From positions 16,996-80,995 of the forward strand of contig CACJNE010000006.1 in NCBI GenBank assembly GCA_902594675.1: a DNA stretch of 64,000 bases. The letters run 5' to 3'. The notes below the pieces were generated by a model. That model searched no databases. It was not told where the DNA came from and saw nothing but the letters and a program-made list of their open reading frames with translations. The translations under genes and the position numbers were made by a program. Shown one piece after another: positions 1 to 9,218 of this stretch. Within the stretch, counting starts at the first letter, position 1, and each line of letters begins with the position of its first letter. The DNA comes from an uncultured Pelagibacteraceae bacterium. GTDB taxonomy: Bacteria; Pseudomonadota; Alphaproteobacteria; Pelagibacterales; Pelagibacteraceae.

Positions 1-1
1 T

Positions 2-1603
2 GTACCAGAAAATTTTTCTTTTGGAGAATTGCCAGATGACTTTGATCATTTTGAACCTTATTTAAAAAAATCTTTTCATAGATTGCCAATGTTAGAAAAT
101 GCTGGAATTAGAAAATTTTTCTCTGGCCCAGAATCTTTTACACCTGATACACAATATTTATTAGGAGAGACTCCAGAGATAAAAAACTTTTTTACCTGTT
201 GTGGTTTTAATAGCATTGGTATAGCAAGTTCAGGTGGCGCAGGTCGAGTTACTGCTGAATGGATGATCAATGGACATATTAATGAGGATTTATTCTCTGT
301 AGATATAAAAAGATTTCAACAATTCCATTCTTCAAAAAAATTTATTATGGAAAGAGTTACAGAGACTCTTGGTGATTTATATGGAATGCATTGGCCATAT
401 AAACAACATAAAACTTCAAGAAACCAAATTACTTTACCATACCATGAAGAACTAAAAAAATTAGGTGCTTGTTTTGGATCTTCAGGCGGTTTTGAGAGAC
501 CTATGTGGTATTCTTTGAATGGTGCAAAAGCTGAATATGAATACAGTTTTGGTTATCAAAATTGGTATCCATCTGCTGAATATGAGACCAAAAATACAAG
601 AAAAAATGTCGGTTTATTCGAATTAACACCTTTTTCTAAATTTGATGTTGCTGGAGAAAATGTCCATGATGAATTACAAAAATTGTGTACAGCTAACATA
701 AAAGATGTTGAAGGTAGATCAACTTACACCCAGATGCTAAATGAAGATGGCGGTATAGAGACAGATGTAACTATAACTTGCCTGACTAAAAATCATTTTA
801 GAATAATAGGTCCAGCTGCAACAAGAGAACACGATAAATTTCATATAAAAAAATACCTCTCAGAAAAAATAAACTTTAAAGATGTAACAGAGGATTTTGC
901 ATGCTTAGGATTGTATGGACCAAATACTAGAAAACTATTATCAAATATAAGTGATGATGATTTTTCAAATGAAGGAATAAAATTTAGTCATGGTAAAAAG
1001 GTGAATATAGATGGAATTGATGTTTGGGCTCAAAGATTGTCATATGTGGGTGAAATTGGATTTGAATTATATGTAAAAATAGATGATAGCAAAAAACTTT
1101 TCTTAACCATAGTCAATGAAGGTAAAAATCATAATTTATCTCTATGTGGGGCGCACGCAATGGATATAATGAGAATGGAAAGTGGGTTTTTACATTGGGG
1201 GCATGATATATCCCCCGAGGAGAATCAATACCAAGCAGGACTTCAATTTGCTATCAGTTATAAAAAAAATATTAATTTCATTGGAAAAGAAGCTTTACTA
1301 AAAATTAAAGATCAAAAACAAAAAAAATTGTTGGCAATGATGGTTCTTAAAGATAATAAACCAGGACAACCTCTACTGCTTCATGAAGAACCGATTTACT
1401 TAGATGATAAAATAATTGGTAGAACAACTTCAGGTAATTATTCATTCAATTTTGAAAAAAATATATCTTTTGGTTATGTAAATTCTGGAAATACAATTGA
1501 AAATTTACTTGATAAAAATTTGTCTATTGAAATAGAAAAGAAAAAATATCCTGTTTCATTAATTCAAAAGCCACTTAATCAAAAAAATATTAAAAATGCC
1601 TAA
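2..1603 (+). CDS. Dimethylglycine/sarcosine dehydrogenase-like flavoprotein, C-terminal part (5' truncated by window)
   Basis: The frame is open from base 2, so the gene starts upstream of the window; only about 533 residues are visible. The first ~90 visible residues look like the end of a DAO-type FAD oxidoreductase domain (GIASSGGAGR, EWM). From about residue 165 onward the protein matches the GcvT-like folate-binding half of dimethylglycine and sarcosine dehydrogenases (EYSFGYQNW, VGLFELTPFSKF, YTQMLNEDGGIE, YVGEIGFELY, C-terminal GYV). These enzymes demethylate methylated glycines and pass the one-carbon unit to tetrahydrofolate. The exact substrate cannot be read from this half. The stop overlaps the next start by one base (TAATG), suggesting translational coupling with the dioxygenase gene. 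Confidence 0.85.
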   Translation, partial: VPENFSFGELPDDFDHFEPYLKKSFHRLPMLENAGIRKFFSGPESFTPDTQYLLGETPEIKNFFTCCGFNSIGIASSGGAGRVTAEWMINGHINEDLFSVDIKRFQQFHSSKKFIMERVTETLGDLYGMHWPYKQHKTSRNQITLPYHEELKKLGACFGSSGGFERPMWYSLNGAKAEYEYSFGYQNWYPSAEYETKNTRKNVGLFELTPFSKFDVAGENVHDELQKLCTANIKDVEGRSTYTQMLNEDGGIETDVTITCLTKNHFRIIGPAATREHDKFHIKKYLSEKINFKDVTEDFACLGLYGPNTRKLLSNISDDDFSNEGIKFSHGKKVNIDGIDVWAQRLSYVGEIGFELYVKIDDSKKLFLTIVNEGKNHNLSLCGAHAMDIMRMESGFLHWGHDISPEENQYQAGLQFAISYKKNINFIGKEALLKIKDQKQKKLLAMMVLKDNKPGQPLLLHEEPIYLDDKIIGRTTSGNYSFNFEKNISFGYVNSGNTIENLLDKNLSIEIEKKKYPVSLIQKPLNQKNIKNA

Positions 1604-2394
1604 TGTTTAAAATTATCCCCAAAAAAAATAAGGCAGCAGAGATTATTTGTAATCTTAATAAAATTAATAAAAATGAATTGAAACAAATAAAATCTACACT
1701 TGATAAATATGGTATGATTTATTTTCCAAAACAAAAGCTAAATTCTAGAAATTATCTAAATTTTGCACAAAAATTTGGGAAACCTGCGAACTATCCAAGG
1801 TTGAGAGGATTAAATAAAAAATACCCACAAATCACTGTTGTACAAAGAAAATCTTCAGACAAGGGACCAAGCTTTGGTGAACAATTTCATACAGACTCTT
1901 CATATACAAAAAAACCTCCACGATACACTATGTTGCTATCAAAACTGGTGCCTAAAAAAGGTGTTGCAAATACTGAGTTTTCCTCACAGTATTTAGCATA
2001 TGAAAATCTGACTAAAAATCACAAAATTAGACTTAATAAATTAAAAGGTATTTACTCATCGCATGGACCTATATCAATTACTACAGTTGAAAGAGAGAAA
2101 GAAAAAGGAAAAATTTCTAAAGAATTAATTGCCAGTCACAAGATTATTAAAACTATTAATAATAAAAAAACTATATACTGTAGCCCTGGACACTTTATAA
2201 AATTTAACACAAATATGACTAAACAAAAAAACAAATTAAAGAATTTTTTATTCAGTCACCAGACTAAAAAAAAATTTCAATATGCTTTAGAATGGGAAAA
2301 AGACCAACTTGCTATTTGGGATAACAGAGCAATGCTTCATCAAGCTACTCCTTTTAAAGGAAATAGAATTCTTCACAGAATAACAATATTATAA
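1603..2394 (+). CDS. TauD/TfdA-family Fe(II)/2-oxoglutarate dioxygenase
   Basis: This 263-residue protein carries the TauD-family iron triad: His96 and Asp98 in FHTD and a distal His246 in MLHQATPF. Arg255 and Arg259 in the NRILHR tail are placed to bind 2-oxoglutarate, as in TauD. The family hydroxylates small substrates such as taurine, carnitine-like compounds and gamma-butyrobetaine, often leading to C-N or C-S cleavage. Its one-base overlap with a methylamine-type dehydrogenase gene suggests a shared catabolic route for a methylated amine or amino-acid derivative, but that is inference. No signal peptide is visible, so it is cytoplasmic. Confidence 0.85.
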   Translation: MFKIIPKKNKAAEIICNLNKINKNELKQIKSTLDKYGMIYFPKQKLNSRNYLNFAQKFGKPANYPRLRGLNKKYPQITVVQRKSSDKGPSFGEQFHTDSSYTKKPPRYTMLLSKLVPKKGVANTEFSSQYLAYENLTKNHKIRLNKLKGIYSSHGPISITTVEREKEKGKISKELIASHKIIKTINNKKTIYCSPGHFIKFNTNMTKQKNKLKNFLFSHQTKKKFQYALEWEKDQLAIWDNRAMLHQATPFKGNRILHRITIL

Positions 2395-2398
2395 TCAA

Positions 2399-3328
2399 AT
2401 GTATTCGATCTTTCTTGGGTTAACACCTTTTATTTTTATAACTTTGCTTGGATTTATATTTGGAAGACTGAAAATATTTGATCTAAGCCATGCAAAAGTT
2501 TTAAACTTATTTTTATTCTACGTTGCAGTACCTGCACTAATTATAAAATTTGTTGCACAGAGTGAAATTGCCCAGGTAGACATTAAGCAAATAATTTCAT
2601 ATTTTTTAATGCAAGCTAGTCTAGGTTTACTTACTTTTTTTGTAACAAGTAAACTTTTTAAAAGACCCATACCTGAGTCAATTATATGGTCACTTATGGT
2701 TTCCTTGTCTAACCACGTAACTTTATTATTACCAATTACAAAAATTTATTTTGGAACAGAAGTTATAACGCAAGTTACCAGTATAATATTAATGGATGGA
2801 GTTATATTACTATCTGTGATTACTTTTTTCTTAGAATTAACTACAAAAAAAAATATTAAATTACTGTTTTTTCTAAGGAATGTGACTTTTAATCCAATGA
2901 TATTTTCAATTTTAATTGGACTTTTGCTTTTTATATTTAACTACAAAATAGATAATACGCCGATTGATTACGTGCTATCTGTTTTAGCGGCCTGTGTTTC
3001 TCCTGTTGGTTTGTTTGCAATTGGTATTACTCTTTCTTTTTATACTCACAAAGTTATTAATAAATTAACTTCAACCATCTCTATTTTAAAGTTGGTAATA
3101 TCTCCTCTAATTTTATTAATTATAGCATTTATATTTTTTGATGCTGGATTACCTGAAAAAATACCAGGTGCATTTTTTGTAAGTGTAGCACCTTGTGGAC
3201 ACACTGCGGTAGTATTATGTTCAGCTTACAATGTTAGTCCTGAAAATATTATTAAAGCTCTATTTATTTCTACTTTTGCCTCTATAGGCACAATTTTTTT
3301 TGCAATTCAATATCTACAAGTTGCTTAG
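2399..3328 (+). CDS. AEC (auxin efflux carrier) family permease
   Basis: The 309-residue protein is strongly hydrophobic, with about ten predicted membrane segments split into two halves around residue 150. The N-terminus (LGLTPFIFITLLGFIFGRLK) and the late GLFAIGITL and PCGHTAVVLCSAYN motifs are typical of bacterial AEC/MleP-like carriers, which move malate and other organic acids. It starts 4 bases after the dioxygenase stop and is probably cotranscribed with it. Its last 15 bases overlap the convergent tartrate-dehydrogenase-like gene. Substrate is unknown. Confidence 0.85.
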   Translation: MYSIFLGLTPFIFITLLGFIFGRLKIFDLSHAKVLNLFLFYVAVPALIIKFVAQSEIAQVDIKQIISYFLMQASLGLLTFFVTSKLFKRPIPESIIWSLMVSLSNHVTLLLPITKIYFGTEVITQVTSIILMDGVILLSVITFFLELTTKKNIKLLFFLRNVTFNPMIFSILIGLLLFIFNYKIDNTPIDYVLSVLAACVSPVGLFAIGITLSFYTHKVINKLTSTISILKLVISPLILLIIAFIFFDAGLPEKIPGAFFVSVAPCGHTAVVLCSAYNVSPENIIKALFISTFASIGTIFFAIQYLQVA

Positions 3329-4378
3329 AACTTTACTAGCACATTCTGTGGTATTGCTATCACCATCTAAATCTTTTGTTCTATTATTTTTTTCTAATAA
3401 AGTCTTTTCGATTGATTTTACTATTCTTGATGCAGCTTCTTTTTCTCCCAAGTAATCTAACATCATGGCACCAGACCATATTTGTCCCACGGGATTAGCA
3501 ATACCTTTTCCTGCTATATCTGGGGCTGAACCATGTACCGGTTCAAATAATGATGGATATTTGTTTGTAGGGTTAATATTTCCAGACGGTGCAATGCCTA
3601 TAGTTCCAGTACATGCTGGACCTAGATCTGATAAAATATCTCCAAATAAGTTTGAAGCCACGACAACATCAAACCATTCAGGAGTTAAAACAAATCTAGC
3701 AGTTAATATATCAATATGAAATTGATCAGTTTCAATTTCAGGATAGCTTTTCTTATTTTCATTAAATCTTTCATCCCAGTAAGGCATAGTTATTGATATA
3801 CCATTAGATTTTGTAGCATTGGTTAATTTTTTTCTTTTACGTTTTTTTGCTAATTCAAATGCAAACTTTTGCACTCTGTCTATCCCATGTTTTGACATAA
3901 TAGTTTCTTGAATTACAATTTCTCTTTCAGTATTTTGATACATCTTTCCACCAACTGAAGAATACTCTCCCTCTGTATTTTCTCGAACTATCATCATGTC
4001 AATATCGCCGGGTTTCTTATTAGCTAATGGGGCATTAACACCTTCAAATAATTTTACTGGTCTTAGATTTATAAATTGATCAAATTCTCTTCTAAACTGA
4101 AGTAGTGATCCCCATAATGTAACATGATCTGGGTATCGATCTGGCATTCCAACAGCGCCAAAAAATATAGCATCATGGCTACCAATTTTATCCTTCCAAT
4201 CATCAGGCAACATTTTTCCGTGTTTTTCATAATAATCACACGATGAAAAATCAAATTCATCAATTTGTAATTTGAATTGATGTTGATTGGCAACCTCTTT
4301 TAAAATTTTTTGAGCTTCTGGAACTACTTCTTTACCAATTCCATCTCCTGCAATGGATGCAATTTTATACTCTTTCAT
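3314..4378 (-). CDS. ttuC: Tartrate/D-malate dehydrogenase-like (isocitrate/isopropylmalate dehydrogenase family)
   Basis: This 354-residue enzyme of the beta-decarboxylating dehydrogenase family begins with IAGDGIGKEV. It has substrate-binding arginines (FRREFDQFINLRPVK near 95-109 and VRENTEGEYS at 131-140), Lys190, and metal-binding Asp247/Asp251 in FGDILSDLG. The VREN-TEGEYSSVGG form and the MPYWDERF segment resemble tartrate/D-malate dehydrogenase (TtuC/DmlA) more than LeuB or Icd. It would oxidise and decarboxylate D-malate or tartrate with NAD+. It lies 2 bases downstream of guaC on the same strand. A LeuB-type or other 2-hydroxy-acid substrate cannot be excluded. Confidence 0.8.
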   Translation of the reverse strand: MKEYKIASIAGDGIGKEVVPEAQKILKEVANQHQFKLQIDEFDFSSCDYYEKHGKMLPDDWKDKIGSHDAIFFGAVGMPDRYPDHVTLWGSLLQFRREFDQFINLRPVKLFEGVNAPLANKKPGDIDMMIVRENTEGEYSSVGGKMYQNTEREIVIQETIMSKHGIDRVQKFAFELAKKRKRKKLTNATKSNGISITMPYWDERFNENKKSYPEIETDQFHIDILTARFVLTPEWFDVVVASNLFGDILSDLGPACTGTIGIAPSGNINPTNKYPSLFEPVHGSAPDIAGKGIANPVGQIWSGAMMLDYLGEKEAASRIVKSIEKTLLEKNNRTKDLDGDSNTTECASKVLSNL

Positions 4379-4380
4379 TT

Positions 4381-5415
4381 TTATTTTGTGAAAGTATCGT
4401 TAAATTGTTTTGCAACTCTTACAAAAGTAGTACATTTACTTAATTGTTTTAATGAAGGAGCACCTACATAAGTGCAACTACTTCTAACGCCACCTAGAAT
4501 ATCTTGAATTGTATCTTTTATTTTTCCTCTATATTTAATTCTTACAGTTCTTCCTTCACTACTTCTGTAATTTGATAATCCTCCATAATGCTTTTTATTT
4601 GCTGTTTCAGAGCTTGAACCATAAAATTCAATATATTTTGAGCCGTTTGATTTAACTATTTTACCCTTGCCTTCGTCGTGACCTGCAAACATTCCACCTA
4701 ACATTACAAAATCTGCACCACCCCCAAAACCTTTTGCAACATCTCCAGGACATGTACATCCACCATCTGCAATTATATGAGCACCTAAACCATGTGCTGC
4801 ATCAGCACATTCAATTACAGCACTTAATTGAGGGTAGCCAACTCCTGTTTGAATTCTTGTTGTACAAACACTTCCTGGACCAATCCCAACTTTTACAATA
4901 TCTGCACCAGATAAAATAAGTTCTTGTGTCATGTCTGCAGTAACTACATTTCCAGCTATAATAGTTTTTGTAGGATATTTATCTCTTACAGATTTAAGAA
5001 ATTTACTAAAGTATTCAGAATAACCATTAGCAACATCAATACAAATGAACTTTATAAATCCAAATTCTCTTAAAACTTTGTTTAAATTTTCAAAATCTTC
5101 TTTTTTAGTACCAATGCTAATAGCTATATTTTTATAAATAGATTTAATTTTTTTAAATTGTTTTATTTTTTTTATATCATGTTGTTTAGTTAAACATGTA
5201 ATCATGCCATATTCAGATAATTTCTCAGCTACTCCAAGCTCTCCGACCCCATCCATATTTGCAGCCATTATAGGAATACCCGACCACTCATTTTTACTAT
5301 ATTTAAATCTGTATGTTCTTAGAAGATTTACATCTTTACGACTTTGTAGCGTACTTCTTTTAGGTCTAAAAAGGACGTCTGAATAATCTAGTTTTAATTC
5401 TTCTTCAATTCTCAC
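4381..5415 (-). CDS. guaC: GMP reductase
   Basis: The protein closely follows E. coli GuaC from the N-terminal RIEEELKLDYSDVLFRPKRS through catalytic Cys184 in GPGSVCTTR, the DGGC segment, the GGGADFVMLGGM flavin-free TIM-barrel motif and the C-terminal ILGG-RSSCTYVGA. It converts GMP to IMP with NADPH for purine salvage. There is no CBS pair, which argues against IMP dehydrogenase. I place the start at the GTG of 5415, because it aligns with the E. coli start and gives 344 residues; a GTG eight codons upstream (5439) is also open. Neither has a clear ribosome binding site. Confidence 0.9.
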   Translation of the reverse strand: MRIEEELKLDYSDVLFRPKRSTLQSRKDVNLLRTYRFKYSKNEWSGIPIMAANMDGVGELGVAEKLSEYGMITCLTKQHDIKKIKQFKKIKSIYKNIAISIGTKKEDFENLNKVLREFGFIKFICIDVANGYSEYFSKFLKSVRDKYPTKTIIAGNVVTADMTQELILSGADIVKVGIGPGSVCTTRIQTGVGYPQLSAVIECADAAHGLGAHIIADGGCTCPGDVAKGFGGGADFVMLGGMFAGHDEGKGKIVKSNGSKYIEFYGSSSETANKKHYGGLSNYRSSEGRTVRIKYRGKIKDTIQDILGGVRSSCTYVGAPSLKQLSKCTTFVRVAKQFNDTFTK

Positions 5416-5469
5416 AAATCCGAATTTATACAGGTGCACAAAGTAAATTCAAATTAAATATTATTAATA

Positions 5470-5497
5470 TTGATACTAAGCTTTCATTAGTTATACT
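5470..5497 (+). promoter_or_regulatory. Sigma-70-type promoter for the dehalogenase-like gene
   Basis: A TTGATA hexamer (5470-5475) and a TATACT hexamer (5492-5497) are separated by 16 bases in the divergent gap between guaC and the hydrolase. Transcription would start near 5504, leaving a short leader before the ATG at 5521. The call rests on pattern only. Confidence 0.45.
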
Positions 5498-5520
5498 TTC
5501 AAAAATTCATATTATTAAGC

Positions 5521-6399
5521 ATGTTTAAAGGATTTAAGTCAAAATACATAAAAGTTAGAAAAGGTAAAATTTTCTGTAGAGTAGGAGGTAAGGGTCCACC
5601 GTTACTTTTACTTCATGGTTATCCACAAACACATTTAATGTGGCACAAGACTGCACTAGAATTATCGAAAAAATTTACGGTTATTGCTGCAGACCTAAGG
5701 GGATATGGTAATAGTTTAGCTCCACCCTCAGATAAAAATCATTTTAATTATTCCAAAAGAGAAATGGCAAGTGACATGAAACAAATAATGGAAAAATTAG
5801 GTTATTCTAAATTCTTTGTAGCTGGACATGATAGAGGAGGAAGAGTGGCTCACAGATTAGCAAGGGACCATAGAAAAAATATATTAGCTTTGAGTGTTTT
5901 AGATATTTGCCCCACACTAGATATGTATGAATTAACAACTAAAGACTTTGCTAAAGCATACTTTCATTGGTTTTTTTTAATTCAACCTAAGTGGCTACCT
6001 GAAAGAATGATTATGAGTGATCCAAGAAAATGGATGAAATACTGCTTAGATAAATGGTCTGGAAATCATAAATTTGGAAAAGTTGAAGAAGGTTATTTAA
6101 AATGTTTTAAGCAACCAAAAAGAATTCATGGATCATGTGAAGATTATAGAGCTTCTGCAACAATTGACTTGGATCATGATAAAAAAGACAGAAAGAAAAA
6201 ACTAAATATTCCTATTCAAGTATTGTGGGGAAAAAAGGGTGTAATTGGTAGACAGTTCAAACCAGTAAAAATTTGGCAGAAATATACAACTAAAAAAATT
6301 GAAGGACATGCAATAAATTCAGGTCATTTCATTCCAGAACAAAACCCAAAAGCAACTGTAAAATATTTAACCAATTTTTTTTTAGATAAAATTAGCTAA
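5521..6399 (+). CDS. Fluoroacetate/haloacetate dehalogenase-like alpha/beta hydrolase
   Basis: This 292-residue alpha/beta hydrolase has the oxyanion-hole HGYPQ motif (32-36) and the nucleophile elbow GHDRGGR with Asp104 in place of serine. Every residue that defines fluoroacetate dehalogenase RPA1163 has a counterpart in order and spacing: Asp104, Arg105, Arg108 (carboxylate clamp), Asp128, His149-Trp150 and Tyr209 (halide pocket), and His269 in SGHF. The known reaction is hydrolytic removal of halide from a 2-haloacetate to give glycolate. Substrate assignment is inference; epoxide hydrolases share the fold but normally lack the CEDYRA tyrosine and the HW pair. The gene stands alone behind its own promoter. 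Confidence 0.85.
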   Translation: MFKGFKSKYIKVRKGKIFCRVGGKGPPLLLLHGYPQTHLMWHKTALELSKKFTVIAADLRGYGNSLAPPSDKNHFNYSKREMASDMKQIMEKLGYSKFFVAGHDRGGRVAHRLARDHRKNILALSVLDICPTLDMYELTTKDFAKAYFHWFFLIQPKWLPERMIMSDPRKWMKYCLDKWSGNHKFGKVEEGYLKCFKQPKRIHGSCEDYRASATIDLDHDKKDRKKKLNIPIQVLWGKKGVIGRQFKPVKIWQKYTTKKIEGHAINSGHFIPEQNPKATVKYLTNFFLDKIS

Positions 6400-6474
6400 T
6401 TTATGTGTTTTGATGTGATCAATGATCGCGCATATCATTCTTGATTATAAATAATTCGCCCTTAAATATGATCT

Positions 6475-7887
6475 ATGACCTCTTTACTGAAAAATTCAGA
6501 ATTATCTATAGAAAAAGCTGATAAAATTGTTTCAGAGACTTTAAATAGTTGTGATGATGGTGAACTTTACGTCGAAGATACAAAATCAGAAACCATTGTT
6601 TTAGATGATAATAAAATCAAAAGTTCAAACTATACCTCTGATTTAGGCTATGGTTTTAGAGCGGTCACAGGTGATACCGTGGCTTACTCACATTCAAATG
6701 AAATTTCAGAAAAATCGTTAAAAAATTCAAGTGATAATCTTAAATCAACCTTAAAAAACAATAGTGGCACTTACAATTCAGAAATAAAAAAAACTAATCA
6801 AAAACTTTACAAAGACATTGATCCCATTGAAAGCAAATCAATGAAATCAAAAATAGAGTTACTAAATAATATGAATGAGTATGCCAGATCTAAAGATAGT
6901 AGTGTAAAGCAAGTTACAGCTAGTCTTTTAGCTGAGAAGAAAAATATTGAAATTATTAGATCTGGTGGAGAGCTATTATCAGATAATCGACCATTGGTAA
7001 GAATTAACATGTCAGTGATGGTTGAAAAAAATGGAAGAAAAGAAACTGGTGTTTATGGAATTGGCGGAAGACAAGATTATGATGAATATTTAAAGAACGA
7101 TAACTGGAAAAAAGTTTGCGATGAAGCTTTTAGGATTGCAAACACAAACATAGAAAGTAAACCCTCACCAGCTGGAGAGATGAAAGTTGTACTCGGACCA
7201 GGCTGGCCTGCTATTTTAATTCATGAAGCTGTTGGCCATGGTTTAGAGGGAGACTTTAATAGAAAAAAAACTTCTGCGTTTCATGATTTGGTAGGAAAAA
7301 AAGTTGCAAGCAAAGGAGTTACAATAATAGATGATGGCACAATAGATAATAGAAGAGGTAGTTTAAATATTGATGATGAAGGAACTCCAACCGAAAGAAC
7401 TATTTTAATAGAGGACGGAATTCTAAAAAATTTTATGCAAGATAGATTAAACGCTAGATTAATGAATACAAAATCCACAGGAAATGGAAGAAGAGAAAGT
7501 TATAAACATGTCGTAATGCCAAGGATGAGAAATACAATCATGTTAGGCGGCACAAATACTCAAGAGGAAATGATTAAATCAGTCGATAAGGGTATATTTG
7601 CGGTAAGTTTTGGTGGTGGTCAAGTAGATATAACATCAGGAAAATTTGTTTTCAATTGTACAGAGGCATATGAAATAATTAATGGCAAAGTAGGAGCTCC
7701 AATTAAAGGCGCAACTCTAATAGGTGACGGACCATCATCATTAAAAGAAATTTTAATGGTTGGAGATGATATGATGTTAGACCCAGGAATTGGTACCTGT
7801 GGAAAAGCAGGACAAGGCGTTCCAGTTGGTGTTGGACAACCATCTTTGTTGATAAACAATATGACAGTTGGTGGAACTCAATTGTAA
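6475..7887 (+). CDS. tldD: Metalloprotease TldD
   Basis: This 470-residue TldD-family protein has the zinc-binding HEAVGH motif at residues 250-255 followed by GLEGD, and the C-terminal glycine-rich barrel typical of the TldD/PmbA superfamily. TldD pairs with TldE to form a heterodimeric peptidase that degrades unfolded peptides and matures some modified peptides. The partner gene follows after 5 bases. The start is the ATG at 6475, giving an N-terminus of normal TldD length. No signal peptide is visible, so it is cytoplasmic. Confidence 0.93.
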   Translation: MTSLLKNSELSIEKADKIVSETLNSCDDGELYVEDTKSETIVLDDNKIKSSNYTSDLGYGFRAVTGDTVAYSHSNEISEKSLKNSSDNLKSTLKNNSGTYNSEIKKTNQKLYKDIDPIESKSMKSKIELLNNMNEYARSKDSSVKQVTASLLAEKKNIEIIRSGGELLSDNRPLVRINMSVMVEKNGRKETGVYGIGGRQDYDEYLKNDNWKKVCDEAFRIANTNIESKPSPAGEMKVVLGPGWPAILIHEAVGHGLEGDFNRKKTSAFHDLVGKKVASKGVTIIDDGTIDNRRGSLNIDDEGTPTERTILIEDGILKNFMQDRLNARLMNTKSTGNGRRESYKHVVMPRMRNTIMLGGTNTQEEMIKSVDKGIFAVSFGGGQVDITSGKFVFNCTEAYEIINGKVGAPIKGATLIGDGPSSLKEILMVGDDMMLDPGIGTCGKAGQGVPVGVGQPSLLINNMTVGGTQL

Positions 7888-7892
7888 TCTCA

Positions 7893-9212
7893 ATGATTAA
7901 AGATCAAGATTATCTAAAAAAAATTGCTGATATTTGTCTTAGCAGATCAAAAAAACTTGGCTCAACTGACGCAAGTATTTTGGTACAGAGCTCTGTATCT
8001 GAAAATATTAATGTTAGGAATAAAAAATTAGATGGTTCTGAAAGATCAGAAAATCTTGGAGTTGTCCTTACTACATATTTAGGAAAAAAAAAATCCTCAA
8101 TTGCATCATCAAACCTTAAAGAGAGTAACTTAAATGAATTAGTTGATAGATGTATTGAAACAATGAAGATAACGCCCGAAGATGAATATAATTCACTGCC
8201 AGATAAAGATCTTCATTTTAGCGGTTTGAAAGATTTAGATTTATACGATGAAACTCATTTGAGTAATGAAGATAAAATTAATTATATAAAAGAGGCAGAA
8301 GATGAGGCTTTTTCAAATAATAAAATTGTAAATACCAATGGTTCAGGATTTGGGGAAAATAAATCAAATTTTTTATTAGCTAATTCAAATGGATTTGCTG
8401 ATGGATATAAAACTTCTCAATTTACAGCTTATTGTGAAGTTGTTTCTAAAAGCAATGGAAGTATGGAAAGAGATTATGAATATACTAGTAAAAGATTTTA
8501 TAATGACATTTTAAAACCAAAAGACCTTGGATCTATCGCAGCGGATCATGCTGTAAAAAAATTAAATCCAAAAAAGATTAAAAGTGAAAAAATTAGCCTT
8601 ATATTTGACAAAAGAATATCAAAAAACTTTCTTTCAATTTTTGCTAGCGCCATTTCATCAAGTGCTATTGCAAAAGGTACTACTTTTTTAAAGGACAAAT
8701 TAAACCAAAAAGTATTCAACACCGAAATAAATATTAATGATCGTGGTGATATCAAAAAAGCTAATGGGTCTCGTTATTTTGACAGTGAAGGTATAGGTAT
8801 AATTAATTTAGATTTAATTAAAAATGGAATACTTCAAGATTATTTGATTGACACTTACAATGGAAAAAAAATAAACAGAAAGTCTAATGGTAGAGCAAGC
8901 GGTACAACAAATCTGTATTTTGAAAACGGATCTAAAACTTTTAATGAGTTGATAAAATCAGAAAAAAAACTTCTTTACATAAAAGAAACTATCGGTCACG
9001 GCACAAATATTATTAATGGAGATTATTCCGTAGGTGCAAGTGGTATAATGATTGAAAATGGTGAATTTTCATATCCGGTAAGCGAAATAACAATCGCTGG
9101 AAATTTAAATAATATTTTTCAAAATATAACTCTAGCTGACGATCTAGAATTTAATTATTCTACCAATTCACCAACAATGCATGTTGAAGGTATGATAGTT
9201 GGGGGAAAATAA
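7893..9212 (+). CDS. tldE: TldE/PmbA family protein
   Basis: This 439-residue member of the TldD/PmbA superfamily lacks the HExxxH metal motif, as TldE does. Recognisable segments include the central ASAISSSAIAKGTTFLKDKL region and the C-terminal DYSVGASGIMIENGE and SPTMHVEGMIVGGK blocks. It should supply the non-catalytic half of the TldD-TldE protease. It follows tldD by 5 bases and precedes a small TPR gene by 6 bases, forming a tight operon. Confidence 0.92.
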   Translation: MIKDQDYLKKIADICLSRSKKLGSTDASILVQSSVSENINVRNKKLDGSERSENLGVVLTTYLGKKKSSIASSNLKESNLNELVDRCIETMKITPEDEYNSLPDKDLHFSGLKDLDLYDETHLSNEDKINYIKEAEDEAFSNNKIVNTNGSGFGENKSNFLLANSNGFADGYKTSQFTAYCEVVSKSNGSMERDYEYTSKRFYNDILKPKDLGSIAADHAVKKLNPKKIKSEKISLIFDKRISKNFLSIFASAISSSAIAKGTTFLKDKLNQKVFNTEININDRGDIKKANGSRYFDSEGIGIINLDLIKNGILQDYLIDTYNGKKINRKSNGRASGTTNLYFENGSKTFNELIKSEKKLLYIKETIGHGTNIINGDYSVGASGIMIENGEFSYPVSEITIAGNLNNIFQNITLADDLEFNYSTNSPTMHVEGMIVGGK

Positions 9213-9218
9213 GAATTA

